Shown one piece after another: positions 20,501 to 32,185 of a DNA stretch of 64,000 nt. A program made the position numbers and the translations under genes. The DNA is from Paratrimastix pyriformis (lineage: Eukaryota > Preaxostyla > Paratrimastigidae), in assembly GCA_027972325.1 (NCBI GenBank), contig JAPMOS010000025.1, forward strand, positions 434,001 through 498,000. The letters run 5' to 3'. Each line of letters opens with the position of its first letter. The first letter of the stretch is position 1. The notes beneath the pieces were generated by a model that worked only from the letters and a program-made list of their open reading frames with translations, did not search any database and had not been told where the DNA came from.

Positions 20501-23500
20501 GGAGACAGACCGCAAGCCACCACGCCCTGGTTCTGGGGGGCGCCCGGGTAAGGCGGGGCCCCCATGCCGCCCACCCCGCCGATGCCCCCGGGCACGGCCA
20601 GGGCCGGGTTGGGCAGGCGCCGCGTCTTCTGCTGCAGCTGCTGCTGGTGCTGCTGCTGCTTCTGCTGGTGGGCGTGCAGGGCGCTCTCGCGGGCCAGCCG
20701 GGCGGCGCGGAGCCTGTTGAAGAAGCAGACCACGGGCCGCAGGGCAAAGAGCCGGATGGCGGGGCAGGGGTCGGAGGCGGTCATGCCCAGGGCAGCGTGG
20801 ATGGTCTGGTAGAAGGGCGGCACCAGGTTGGGCGGGGGAAGGCCCTGGCGGAAGTTGAGCCGGAGCGGGGCCAGCGGGGCCACCGCGCGGGGGTCGGCCG
20901 TGGCGGGGCGGGGCGGCAGGAGGGGCGTCGTGTTGGTGACCAGGGGGGCCGGGTAGCCGCCCGGGACGGGGAATTGGCCCGGAGGGGGGACCGCCCACGG
21001 GGCCGGGGATAGGGTGGTGCCGGGGGGGCCGGCCGGGCCGGGGCCCAGCTGGGGCTTCTGGTTTGGGGCCAGGGGCATGGACATGCCCCGCATGTAGGTT
21101 GGGGCTTGGGCGCCAGGGGCGGGGTGGGGAGGACGGGGGCGGCGGCGGGCGGGAAGAGCTGCGGCTTCTGGTTGGGCGCCAGGGGCATCATGGAAGCGGC
21201 TGGGGCCCCCGGGTAGGCTGGCGGGGGCGGCGATGGGCTGGGTGAGGGGTTGGCCCAGGGTTGGTGAGGCGGGGGTGGGGTGCGGCTGTGGCTGGGCGGG
21301 GGCGGGGGCTGGAGAGTGGGATGGGGCTGGGGATGCGGAAGGCGGGGTCAGGGCCGTCGCGGCCGGGGCGGCGCCGTAGCCCATGATGGGCTTCTGGTTG
21401 GGGGCGCAGGGGGGGAGGAAGGGCTTGACGCCGGCCGTGGGGGGGAGGTTCCCGCCGCTGTATGAGCCGGGCCACCCGCCACCCGTCGCCGGTGGGACGC
21501 CCAGGACGGGCGGCGCGGAAGAGGCTGTGGGCGGGGGCCCGGTGGTGGTCGCGGGGTGAAGAGGCAGGATGTCCCCGCCCGGCGAGGCTGCGGGGCGGGT
21601 GAGGCGGGGGCCGCGTTGGCGGCCAGTTCGCCGCGGGGCACCAGGCCCAGCGGGGGCAGCAGGGCCCAGAGCTGCGCCAGGCAGCGCAGGGCTGTCTTGC
21701 GTACGCCCGTCTCCCACTGGGGTCCCGTGTAGGCCTCGAAGAGGGCCGCGTCGACGGCTCGCATGTGGGTCGCCGCGCTGGTGGTGGCCTCGGCTGCGGT
21801 CGAGGGCGCGGCCGGTGGGGGCGGGGGCGACTGGCCGTCCTGGAGCCAGGCCCCATGGTGGTGGCGCCCAGGTGGGGCGGAGGGGGCCACGTCTTGGGTT
21901 GGCCGGACTGCCACAGGGCCTGGGGGGCAGGGGCAGGGGCAGGGGCAGGGGCAGGGGGCAGGGGCAGGGGCAGGGGCAGGGGCAGGGCAGGGGCAGGGGC
22001 AGGGCAGGGGCAGGGGGGGCAGGGGCAGGGCAGGGGCAGGGCAGGGGCAGGGGCAGGGGCAGGGGCAGGGGCAGGGGCAGGGGCAGGGGCAGGGGCAGGG
22101 GCAGGGGCAGGGCAGGGGCAGGGGCAGGGAAGGGGGCAAATGGGGAAAACGGCATGGGGTGGGAAGGAAGGAAGGAAGGCCAGGGCCGGTTTGGGGGCCC
22201 CTCGCACCATGTAATGGGGTTCGTCGGTCCTGACCGGGGCGCCGTCTGGGCAGGGCGCTCATGTCGTTGGACATGAGGGTCGTCAGCAGGGCGTCCATGA
22301 CCACCCCGGGGGTATACCCGTTGGGGTCCCGGACCCAGCCCAGGGCCCGGTGCAGGGCCTGCAGTTCACCCCAAAACCCAGTGCGACAGGACGTGTTGCG
22401 GTGGTTGAGATGGGAAGGCAATGACGTGACGGCGATCGGCAAGGGGGCTGCCCGCGGGGCAAGACGGGGGCATGACGGGCCTTGAGGAGGGCGTAGTTGG
22501 CGTGGTCGGCGAAGTTGTTGGGCCTGGCCAGGGAGGCGTCCCCGTCGAAATAGCGCTCGCGGAAGAAGCACAACAGATACTCGCCGGCGAACTTGACGAG
22601 GGGCGGCTGGTCGGGCCGGGGGCGGACCAGGTAGCCCAGCGCCTTGGCCACCTCGCACCGGACGGGGCCCGGCAGCAGCGGGTTGGAGAGCGCGCCTCCG
22701 AGAGTCTTGATGGAGCTCTTCGAGTCCATCATGCTCAGGCCCTGGACAGCCTGTGGGTGCGTGGGTGGGTGGGGGGTAGGCGCGTGGGTGGGGGAGGGTG
22801 GTGAGGATGTTGCGCGGGCCAAAGCGGGGCGGGTGAAAACAACCGCTGAAAGTGCGCGTGAGTGTGTGCGTGTCGGCAGGAGGGGGGATGGACGCAGTCC
22901 CGGGATGGGTGCCCGCCCGTTTTCACGGGGGACTATCGCTCGATCCTGCCGACATCTCGTGATGATCATGGCGGGTGGAGATGTACCTTGCGGACCGTCA
23001 TGATCATGGCGGGTGGAGATGTGCCTTGCGGACCGTGATCTTGCCGATGACGTCGGGGTCCTCGCGCAGCTGGGTGGTGAGCATGATCTCGGTCTGGTTG
23101 AGCACGATCCGGCCCAGCCAGGCGCACTCGGGGTCCACCCGCATCCACCGGACAGGCATCTCGACCGCCGCCCCGTAGGGGTTGCTCTCGTCGTCGCACC
23201 GCACGACACGCGGCTGGCGCTGCAGGGTGCGCACCTGGGGGCGGGCGGGCGGGCGGGCGGGGGATGTATTGGCGGGGGGTGGGCAGAGCATTCGGTCGCG
23301 AGCGACTGTCTTGTGGCGGCGCGGTGGGCGAGATGGTGGAAGGTGGGCGCAATGGTGATGATAGTGGGTGTGATGATAGTGGGTGTGATGATAGTGGGTG
23401 TGATGATAGTGGGCGTGATGATAGTGGGTGTGATGTGATGATAGTGGGTGTGATGGTGATGGTGATGGTGATGGGTGCCGGGCGGGGGGGGGGGGGGGGG

Positions 23501-24840
23501 GGGTGATGTCGGTGGCGGGACCTTGGGCAGGTCGATGTCGATCGTCTGGTTGTCGCTGTTCATGGGGGCGTTGTGGTTGATGACGCTGCCGCCCATGTTG
23601 ACCCGCACCAGCAGCGTGCCCCGGACCCAGGGGGGAGTGAGGTATAGCCGTGAACGGGGTGGATGAGGCGGCGCGATGAGGAGAGGCGGCAGCATCGGCG
23701 CGGCACTGGGGGTCGGGCGGCAGAAAGAGGCAGGGTCGGCGACGGGGGGAAGGGGGGTCGGCAGACCGAGTCGCGCTTGGGGTTATGCGGGCTGTCCTGG
23801 ACGACGGTCACCACGACCCGCTCCTTCTTGGGGGTGTACTGGAAGCCGCACGAGAGGGCCGGCACCCCGGGCTGCTTGATGTAGTACTCGGCCGTGGCCC
23901 GGATGTCGGCCGCGGCTGGGGCGCACATGTGGCGCAGCTGGCGGACCAGCGGCCAGGTGCTCATCGTCAGCTGGGTGGCGATGGCCTCCTCCAGGGCCGC
24001 CAGCCGGTTGGGGTAGGGCAGCGGGGCCGCCGGGGAGCCGGCGGGTGGCGGGGGCGGGCTGGCGAGGCCGCTGGGGCTGGGCGGCATGGGGGCGGGCAGG
24101 GGCGAGGCCGAGGGCTCGGGGCTGCTGTTCAGGATGGACATCAGGCTCGGGTGGTGCGTCAGGATCGTCTGGCGGGCCACTTGGCACAGGTGCGCCAGAT
24201 GCTGCCACCCAGACAGGGGGTCCCCGAGCGATGATGATGATGATGATCCGGGAGGAATGACGCTTGAGTGATGACGACGCTTGGGTGATGATGACGAACC
24301 ACACCACAACCCCTTTTTTTGAGGGTCGGCAGACCTGCTGGAGGGCAGGCCCGGCGCGCTTGGCGAGCATGTGGACGACCAGGGGCGCCTTCAATCGCAC
24401 CAGCTTACGGGTCAGGATCGACCGGTTGAAGAACTGGAGGGGAGGCAGGCGAGAGGGGCAGCGGAACAGAAGTCTGAGTCGGGTGGGTGGAGGGGGTGCC
24501 CTTCGGTGAGGCCGCTCTGAACAGGCAGGACGACAGGGGAGGGGGGGGGGGGGGGGGGCGAGGCAGGGGATCGGAGTGGGGCAGGGAGGGGGCGTGGCGG
24601 AGAGGAGGGGGAGGGGGAGGAGGAGGGCGGACCCCACGCTTCTCCTCTGGGGTATGAGGGCCATCCCGTCCTCGGCGTTGTCGTGGGCGCAGACGTAGTT
24701 CATGTCCTGAACCCAAACGATCCGCGGTGGAGGGGGGGGGGGGGGGAGAGGGAGAGGGGAGGGAGGTGTTGATGTTGGGTGCGCCTGCTGGGCCGTTCCC
24801 CTCAGCCCTCGGCCCCATCTTCATCTTCATCACAACCACG

Positions 24841-24882
<42 letters not shown>

Positions 24883-25311
24883 AGCAGGACGCCGCCCGCC
24901 GCGGACCTCGTAGATCATGTACCGATACTCGTCCAGCTCTGCGCTGCCCTCGATGAGTCGCTGCTGGATCTCGTGCTGCAGTTTCTGCACCAAGGTGGGG
25001 CCCGCAGGCGGCGGGGCCACGGGGGCGGCGAGGCGGTCCGGGCCTTGGGGTCTTCTTCTTCTCGGCGGCCTCCTTGGCGGTCCGCTCGGCCTCGGCCGCC
25101 TCGGTGGCCAGCATCTGGGTCACGTGGGCCTGCAGCGGCTTGACGGCCTCCCGGACCCTGAGCTGGGCCTGGGCGGCGAGATCCTCGAGGAACTTGTGCG
25201 CCAGGTAGGTCGGCATGCCCACCATCAGCCAGACGTCGTCCCTGCGGGGTGGGGGCCAGGACGCAGAAGGCCACTCACGGTCATGCTCACGACATGGACA
25301 GAGAGACCCAG

Positions 25312-25354
<43 letters not shown>

Positions 25355-27547
25355 AGCCCCCCCGTCCAAGGCGGCGGTCACGGCGTCGTGTGCCCGGCGG
25401 CGGACCACAGGCGCGGGGTGATGAAGTGGCCGAAGTAAGACGCGGCCGCGGCGGAGACCTGGGCCAGCCGGGCGGGCGTCTGGGCCTCGATGCAGGGCTC
25501 CGTGTGGAGCAGCTCGGCCGAGAGGAGCGACATCATGGCCGCCGGGCAGCTGCGGCCCGGGGCCCGGGCAGGAAGACCTGCTTGTAGCAGCCCGTCGGGC
25601 CGAAGAGCTGCGTGATGGGATTGGCCAGCGAGGGCGTGGGCGCTGGGGAGGGCGAGGGCGCGGGGTCGAGGCGGGCGTGGCCGCGGGAGGGGGGCCAGCC
25701 CGAGGTAGGAGGCCAGGAAGGAGAGGGCCTGCCGTGGGGGGGGGGGGTGGTGGTGGTGGGGCGAGAGTGAAGCGCCACCCACGGCCAGCCTGATACCCGC
25801 ACCACGACCATGACGGTCACCCCGCCAATCCTCCTCCCCCCCCCTCCCCCCCCCTTCCCCTGATCACGGCCCGGACCTGGGGCAGGATGGCCGTGGTGTG
25901 GGCCACCTCGCCCGTCCTGACGGGCGCCAGGCTGAAGTGGGTCAGGTGCCGGGGCAGCCGCGGGTCGGGGTACACCTGGAAGGGGCCCACCGCCACACCC
26001 AGCGAGGAGGCCGGCAGGGGCACGCGCACCTCGTGGACCCACACGGTCCGCGTGGGCATGGCGGGCACCGGGGCGGCCGGGTCGTTGGCGTCGAGGGCCG
26101 CCTGTCGCTGCAGCTGGTAGCGGAACTCGAGGGCCGGAGGGCTCTTGGAGACGTACTGACCGGGGGTATAGTGCGCGGGGAGAGGCAGCGGGCGGGAGGA
26201 AGGCGGGGAGTGAGCGTGGTGATCAGCTGGGGCGGCGACGAGAGGCCTTGAGGGCAATGACAGAGAGGATGGGGTGACCTGCCTCCAAAGTTGGCATTTG
26301 CCGCCCCTCCCTCCCACCCATGCGCCATCATTCCCCCAGCGGCTCAAACAACCACACACACCCACACCACGCTCACTTCGCCCACCCACGCCACCCCCCA
26401 CCGACTCGGCATCTCCGTGACATCCACGCCCACCCCACCGCTCCATCCTAAACGCGGGAGGAGGAGGATTGGGCGGGAGGGAAGGTGGTGGGTGGGCGGA
26501 GGGGAGGGACGGGGGACCTTATTCACGAGCTGGCCCGTGCACACCACGATATTTTCGGGTGCCGTGCTCAGCTCAATGGTGAACGTGCAGCGGGGCAGGA
26601 TGTTCTGCGAGGCCACCCCGATGGTGGGCGACGAGATGGCGCCCTCGTCCTCGTCCTCGATGACAATGCTGTGCGCCTGGTCGTCGGCGGGGCCCGGGAC
26701 GCCCATCATGCCGCCCTTCTCGTCGGCGACCCGGGGCTTCTTCATGTCGGACGCCGTGATGGGCGCGCCCAGGCCGTACCCGCCCGCCCCGGCCAGCTGA
26801 CCGCAGCCCATCCCCAGCGCGCCCTCGAAGCACGGGAACCAGAGGTGGGCCGGGGCCGAGCATGTGTCCACCCAGGTGTAGGCATGCGCGGGAATGCGGG
26901 ACGGGGCCGTGTGCGGTGGGTAATCTCCGGGGTTATAGAAGTGAAAGCCGGCAACAGGGTGGTCGAGCTCGTAGTGAATGGTCAACATCACCAGAAAGGG
27001 AGATGGCGCTGCACGGGGAGGGGAGAGAATGACAGGCGTGAAGGAAAGTTCCAGACAAGTGTATTTCTGCACCTGTTCGGTGACAGAAGTCGGAACCTTC
27101 ACCACCAATTCACCCTCATCGGCCCCCTCTTGAACAAGTCGATAGAAAGCATTGTATGAGGACAGATCGCGAATCTTCTCTTGCTCGGGAATGACAACAC
27201 CAAGCGGATCGTGGTACTCGAACATGGCGACATGTCCATTCACCAGGGTCTGTGTGATTCCTGTGGTACCCGGAAGGAGACGTGAGCCCCGTTTTTATTC
27301 AGAGAAAGAACGAACGTATTTGACGAGCATGGAGCCGGATTTCGCGGAAGTCACGCCCCGGTTCAGGGGCAATCGATATCTCAACAAACCCTTCGACGCG
27401 TTGCGCGGGAACGTCCACATCTACCACGATGCGTTGATGCAACGTAAAAACGAGGAAAGAAAGAAAGTCAGCATCAATTCGGCAAACAAAAGGGGAGGCT
27501 ATACGTATAATGAATAGGATTGTTGCATTTGCTCGCGGAGGGGGCAA
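17522..27547 (-). CDS. TAF2: TAF2, TFIID subunit with degenerate M1-aminopeptidase fold
   Basis: Largest gene here: a TFIID subunit that contacts promoter DNA. The 5' exon (HQRIVVDVDVPAQRVEGFVE) joins by an intron starting GTTCGTT to ITQTLVNGHVAMFEYHDPL. Then VMLTIHYELDHPVAGFHFYN, SAPAHLWFPCFEGAL, CTFTIELSTAPENIVVCTGQ, LGVAVGPFQVYPDP and AAASYFGHFITPRLW-DDVWL. The M1 zinc motif HExxH is absent, as in other TAF2s. Next come YTPKKERVVVTVVQDSPHNP, GGSVINHNAPMNSDNQTIDI, PVRWMRVDPECAWLGRIVLN and HEAT-like repeats (CEVAKALGYLV; VRKTALRCLAQLWALL), a Pro/Ala-rich linker, a Gln-rich patch (HQQKQQQHQQQLQQK), KLKIVRR and KPRIRLIV patches, and a tail ending GLGLDELRQIDWDEPL at 17522. The start codon is unresolved. 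Introns carry five C runs and two G runs in sense. Not every join was checked, so a split near 19.6 kb cannot be excluded. Confidence 0.85.
18536..18800. repeat. Purine-rich (AAGAAG) block and a 29 bp tandem pair
   Basis: Within a TAF2 intron. Plus-strand 18555-18712 is almost all purine (AAGAAGAAG), so the TAF2 transcript is pyrimidine-rich here. It is followed by two copies of CTAATATGGGTGTTTTGATC plus AGC (18745-18767, 18774-18796), period 29, in a small AT-rich island. Confidence 0.8.
21922..22131. repeat. (GGGGCA)n hexamer array in TAF2 intron
   Basis: About 34 copies of GGGGCA with occasional extra or missing G. On the sense strand it reads TGCCCC. The same hexamer fills an RRP41 intron at 40805-41040. 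The plus strand is rich in G4 runs, so it could form G-quadruplexes. Confidence 0.92.
23355..23475. repeat. 15 bp minisatellite (TGATGATAGTGGGTG) in TAF2 intron
   Basis: Five to six copies of a 15 bp unit with one C variant, running into GATGGT repeats and then 20 G (23484-23503). In TAF2 sense this is a C run followed by CACCATCAC repeats just 3' of it. Confidence 0.88.
24841..25354. repeat. Two very long C runs (40 and 43 nt) in TAF2 introns
   Basis: 24841-24880 is 40 C and 25312-25354 is 43 C on the plus strand, which is poly-G in TAF2 sense. They flank the exon coding for WLMVGMPTYLAHKFLEDLAA. They are the longest homopolymers in the window and the main exceptions to the sense-C rule. 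Such lengths are prone to assembly or replication error. Confidence 0.85.
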
Positions 27548-27977
27548 AATCGCGCACGCGAATTTTCCCTGTTTGACCGCCTGCCGTTCCCTGGCAGAAC
27601 TAACTATCCCAGGGTTTGAACGGATGCGCCGGAATTGCTAGCCGTCTGTATTCTCCGGGACTTGATGGCCATAAATACTGCCGCTGGCTATATGTTGACC
27701 AAAATTCGCCCCCTCCACAGCAGAATGGCATTTGGGAACCCTACGGCCGTCCCCAAATGAGGTTTCACCATCAGCCAACACCACAGAATGCCGTTGACCC
27801 GGCATCGATTGGACGGCCATTAACAAACACCAAGGGTTGGGGAGAAACCAATCGTTGCGGAGAGTCACCGGAAATACGTGCGATGGCAGGAGACAGCTGG
27901 GAGAGCGGTAGGGAGGGGGGCGAATGGGTGGGGGAAGGGGATGGGGTGTGGATGAGGAGGGATGATGAATGGCTCTT
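27548..27977. other. Intergenic between TAF2 5' end and the centrin-like gene
   Basis: 430 bp of lower GC. Open frames exist on both strands (plus 27616-27981; minus 27868-27638) but neither resembles a known protein or has supporting context. It should hold the TAF2 promoter and possibly its first coding exon, since no in-frame ATG was found for the HQRIVVDVDV exon. I looked for a tRNA around the TTTGAAC at 27615 and found no cloverleaf. Confidence 0.4.
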
Positions 27978-28582
27978 CTAAAAAATGTCCGACATCCGGG
28001 CCACTGCCATAAAATCGTTCAAATCGATCAACCCGTCTCCATCGGTATCCACTTCTGCCATCATAGTTCGAAGCTCATCGTCGGAAACCTCGAAACCGAT
28101 CTGATGGGCAACCGTTCGAAGATCTTCGAAGGAAATCAACTCAGGCTCGGGACCCTCCCTTCTGTAGGCCGTGAATAATCTGAAGGCCTTTGTGATTTGA
28201 TCTTTGGTTTCCTTGGAGGCCTGGGCCGTAGAAAACCGGGAAAAGGCAGATGAATCGAGGCATCCAAGAGCTGGCAGACCATTCTCGTGGTGAGTAAACT
28301 GAGAAAGGTGTCAAAATTAATGGTCCCAGATTGATCTTTATCGATTGAACTGTAGAGCAATTTGAGCTCCTCCTTGGATGGTTCATATCCCAGGGATCGT
28401 AGCACAACACGAACATCCTTCACATCGATCTTGGATTGAAGAGCCTTCTCCTCATCAGGATTCTGAACAAAAACGAGGAAGGCATTCCTGATGTCTGAAA
28501 GTTGGCCTTCGGTGAGCTGGATCAACGAGTGGGCTCGTTTACGATCCTTCTCCTCGCGGGCGCTGAGCTCCGTACTTTCCAT
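27978..28582 (-). CDS. Centrin/caltractin-like EF-hand protein
   Basis: Calcium-binding protein of the centrin-calmodulin superfamily; centrins act at basal bodies and centrosomes. Two exons, 28582-28280 and 28220-27978, close a 181-residue frame. The intron begins GTCTGCC. An N-terminal basic helix (EEKDRKRAHSLIQLTEGQLS) precedes four EF-hand units. EF1 (VFVQNPDEEKALQSKIDVKD) is degenerate with an insertion. EF2 (DKDQSGTINFDT) keeps the D-x-D-x-S-G core but has Thr at loop position 12 where Glu is usual. EF3 (AYRREGPEPELISFEDLR) is degenerate. EF4 (DTDGDGLIDLND) is canonical with Asp at position 12. The linker FEDLRTVAHQIGFEVSDDEL is centrin-like. Calcium binding is expected mainly in EF4. 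Confidence 0.87.
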
Positions 28583-28656
28583 AAAGTGGGGAGGAAGGGC
28601 GCGGCGAAACAAACGGCACTGCTCCTGTGACCCTGCTCGCTCTGCAGACTCTCTCG
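28583..28656. promoter_or_regulatory. 74 bp divergent promoter, centrin-like / pseudouridine synthase
   Basis: The interval between the two ATGs is 74 bp. It includes AAACAAACGG and a CTCTGCAGACTCTC stretch before the plus-strand start. No TATA box is seen. Confidence 0.6.
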
Positions 28657-31600
28657 ATGGACCAGCCCACGCCGCCACCAGCGGAGCCGGCAAATCCACA
28701 GCCTCAGGCCGCACCAGAAAAGACAGGGTGGCGCGAGGGGAAAAAACACAAGCTCCCACCGATGAAGAAGGACTCGCGGAAGAAGCCCCGCACCGGATAT
28801 CTGCCCGAGATCCCGCTGCCGACGATCACACCGAATCCGGAGGTTTTCACATATGCAGGGCTTCGCTGTGTCGAACCGTATTATGTGTCGCTCAGCACTA
28901 TGGCAAAACGGCGTTGGGTTGGGAAGACTGTTCTCTCCATCTTCGAGGAGGAATTCCCCGTCTACCGTCAGTACCAGGTCTGTTGCTCGCGCATCCGATA
29001 TGTATGCGGTTTGTTGCTTTGCCAGGGTCCGTGCATCGACGGCGGTCGCATCCGAGTCAACGACCGCCGGGTGGAGCGGTCTTTCGTCATCAACGACGGG
29101 GACCAGGTCTCTCCCCCCCGGCCCCAAAGTGGGTGTCACCCCCTCCCTTCCCCCACCCCCGCCACTGCCCTATTCTGCGCTAGGTTTCGCATATCTTCCA
29201 CCACCACGAGCCATGCGTCTTCGACATGCCCATCGAGATTATCAGCAACACCCCGGAGCTGGTGGTCGTCAGCAAGCCGCCCTCCATCCCGGTCCGAGTT
29301 TTTGTTTTGGTTTGCTCTGATCCCTCGGATCCGCGTGCGCCCAGGTGCACCCTTGCGGACGGTACCACTTCAACACGCTCTTCTCCCGGCTGGAGAAGGA
29401 GTTTGGCTTCGTGGGGCTCCATGGTCTCCTCCTCCCCTCCTCTTCCTCCCCTCCCCTCCCTGCACACGGCCCACCCCTCTGACACGCCCCTCTCGTCTCG
29501 CTGCATCTGCAGCCCTGAACCGACTCGATCAGGCCGTGTCGGGGGTCGTTCTGCTGGGCCGCAACAAGCAGTCCTCGGGCAAGTCCGTCACACACGCACA
29601 CGCACGCACACATCACCCAGGCATCACACATGCATCACCCAGGCATCACATGCATCACCCAGGCATCACACATGCATCACCCAGTCTTGCCTTTGCTCGG
29701 CCGCTCCAGGCGAGTCCGTCGCAGCACACGCAGACGTGCAAACGTGTCACCCGGCCTTGCCTCGCGCTGTCCCCTCTGCTGCCGCGCCTCACCCAAAACT
29801 GACATCCGCACTTCCACTTGCCCGCCTGCTGCCTGCTGGCGAGTGATCGATCGGTCGCTCACTCAACTGCCTGGGCTGGCGGGTGGCTGCTGCTGTTTTG
29901 GGGGGGCTGCTGCTGTTTGGGTTGGGGTGCAGGATCCTGGAGGATCTCCGAACGGGTGCCGTCCGGAAGCACTACATCGCCCGCGTCTGGGGCGCATTCC
30001 CCGAGTCCGTGTGCGGGTGGGGGGGCCAAGGTGCCGCACAGGGCCGCCCGATTTTGGCTGCCCATGCCCCATCCTGGCACCGCACCATCCCGACCCTCGC
30101 TGACGCCTTTCGGTCATGTGTCTGCCCGCCCGCCCGCAGGACGCTGACCGTCGATGCGGCCCTGACCTGGTCGGCGCCCCACCTGCGCACCGTCCGGGTG
30201 GCCAAGCCCGACGAGGACGCCGGGAAGGCCTCCGTGACCCGCTTCACACGCATCTGCGCCTCACGCGACGGCACCCAGTCGCTCATCTTCTGTCCGTAGT
30301 CGCGCATACGACGCATAGCGCACAGCACACACAGCACAACACACAACAACACACAACACAGCTCCCACACCGACTTGTTCCTTTCAACATCGTCCTTCTT
30401 CCTGTACAACACAACACACAACACACAACACAACACACAACACACAACACACAACACAGAGATATTTGGGCCGGTTGGGGATACTAAGCTCACAGGAGAA
30501 AACCCAACACGCATCCTGTCTTGACGCACATCGCACAACACACAACTCAACGCATGCTTCCTTCCGCTTCCTTCCCGCGCAGCACAGCAAAGCACATATG
30601 CGGCACACCACACCGTCGCGCGCAACACAACACGCACATAATGCATGTCCCCCAACTCGGAACTTAGAGGGCCCACAGATAGACATGCGCTATGTGCCAC
30701 GTGCTCTGCAAGACTCGCCGTTTTTGTTGCTGCCCCTCAATGCCTCGCCACTTCATCTAGCAACGTCTCTCGCCCCCTGGGGGGATGCAGGCGAGCCCAT
30801 CTCGGGGCGGACCCACCAGCTGCGTGTCCACCTGGCCCATGCCGGGTTCCCCATTGTGGGGGACCTCGTCTACGGCCCCAACCGGCCCCGGGTCGCCTTC
30901 CCCAAGTTCTTCATGGGCAAGCCGGGAAGCTACCAGGGGGCTCGGCACCCGCCCCCATGCCTGCTGCACCCCTACCTGCCTGCTCCTCCGGCAGCCGCCC
31001 AGGAGACCTCCCCCGCCCCGTCCCCGTCCCCGTCCGCTCCTGCCCCCTCGCCGGCCCTGTCTGCGGCCTGCGAAGAGGAGGACGCCGACGCCGACGCTGG
31101 CCGTCAGGGCGACGGGTCCGTCCTGCCGCCGTCTCGTCTTTTCCCCGGGGCTGTGCACACATCACGGACTGCCGATCTTTGGGGCGTATATACATCATCC
31201 CCCGCTTTTTTTCGTCCCTCTCCCCTTCCCCTTTGCCCCCCAGTTTGGCTCGGGTCCCCCATTCGGACGTCATCCGCATCCCCGCCCACCCGTACCTGTC
31301 CGATCCGTACTACTGCTTCGAGTGCCGGGGGGCCGTCTACATGCCCCCCTGCCAGGAGGCAGAATCGCCCCTGGCGGGTGCCACAGCCACAGCCACAGCC
31401 ACACCCACAGCCACACCCACACCCACACCCACACCCACACCCACAGCCACAGCCACACCCACAGCCACCAGCGCCGCCACGAGCCCGGCCGCTGTGCCCG
31501 GGGTTCCACCCGCTGAAGCCGCTTCGCCCCAACCGGTGCCAGCCACCGGGGCCTCCGCCTCCCTTTCCTCCACTTGTGCCGCTCCAACCCCGGCGGTGGC

Positions 31601-31890
31601 ATCCTCGCCTCAACCGCGCCCCGGAGAGAGCCACCCGCGCATCCAGAGCGACATCTATGAGGTCTCGGTCGCTTGTTCTTGCCCCGTGCCGACCCACTTT
31701 TTGCGTCGTGTCCATTCAATAGGTGAACGACATGGCCATTTGCTTGCACTCGCTCTGCTACCAGGGCCCCGGGTTCCTGTTCCAGTCTCAGGCCCCGGAC
31801 TGGGCCCTTGAGATCTTGGACGGGAGGCCGCTGCCCCCCATCCCCGCATCCGCAGTCGATTCCGCCCCTCCGACCCCGCCGCCCTCGTAA
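28657..31890 (+). CDS. RPUSD2: RluA-type RNA pseudouridine synthase (RPUSD2 / RIB2 family)
   Basis: Isomerises uridine to pseudouridine in RNA; the family acts on tRNA and mRNA. ATG 28657 (MDQPTPPPAEPANPQPQAAP). Exons give VFTYAGLRCVEPYYVSLSTM, AKRRWVGKTVLSIFEEEFP, an S4-like part (GPCIDGGRIRVNDRRVERSF), HIFHHHEPCVFDMPIEIISN, PPSIPVHPCGRYHFNTLFSR, the catalytic motif as LNRLDQAVSGVVLLGRNK (Asp of RLD kept; the usual His before RLD is Asn), ILEDLRTGAVRKHYIARVWG, GRTHQLRVHLAHAGFPIVGD and a tail ICLHSLCYQGPGFLFQSQAP to TAA 31888-31890. Introns start GTCTGTT, GTCTCTC, GTCCGAG, GTCTCCT, GTCCGTC and GTCCGTG. A Thr/Pro/Ala linker is coded by CCACAGCCACAC repeats (31379-31470). The exon joins between about 30290 and 31270 are not fully resolved. 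Confidence 0.9.
29586..29695. repeat. About 22 bp minisatellite (CATCACCCAGGCATCACACATG)
   Basis: Four partial to full copies of a 20-22 bp unit built from CATCACCCAGG and CATCACACATG, in an intron of the pseudouridine synthase between the GRNKQSSGK exon and the ILEDLRTG exon. Confidence 0.85.
30300..30640. repeat. CA-rich (ACACAACACAC) low-complexity intron segment
   Basis: Irregular ACACAACACAC repeats, densest at 30320-30360 and 30405-30460, in a long intron of the pseudouridine synthase. Frames here (for example NTQHTTQHTT) are repeat artefacts. It contains ATATTTGGGCCGGTTGG at 30462-30478, related to a motif in the RecQ gene at 46138 and 46290. Confidence 0.8.
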
Positions 31891-32185
31891 TTGCAGGCTT
31901 GCTTTTCTTCGTAATTGCAGGCTACCTTGGTAAAGGCAAGCAGGCACCATCTTAGCGGGTGTGCTCTTTTTTGGTATGCATGTCAAACCTTTCCCGGACA
32001 GACGGAGGTCACCCTTCCGTTCGGTCGGCTTTTTTGGCTTTTCTTCTCGGACCAGTTCGCTGTCTTTCGCGTTTTCCCCTCGTCGGCTCTCGGCTCCCAC
32101 GTCATCATTAAGCTCCCTGGCCGGAATATCCGCCCGAACATTAGTGGTCCTCGACATTTACTCCGGCCCGGTTCAATGCGCGAAA

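Noticed and set aside
21900-22155. Poly (LP)n or (GQ)n protein sequences
   Set aside because: Translation of the GGGGCA array.
27560-27640. Possible tRNA (B-box-like GTTCAAAC on minus)
   Set aside because: No acceptor, D or anticodon stems could be folded around it.
30300-30640. Thr/His/Gln-rich protein frames
   Set aside because: Translation of the CA-rich intron segment.
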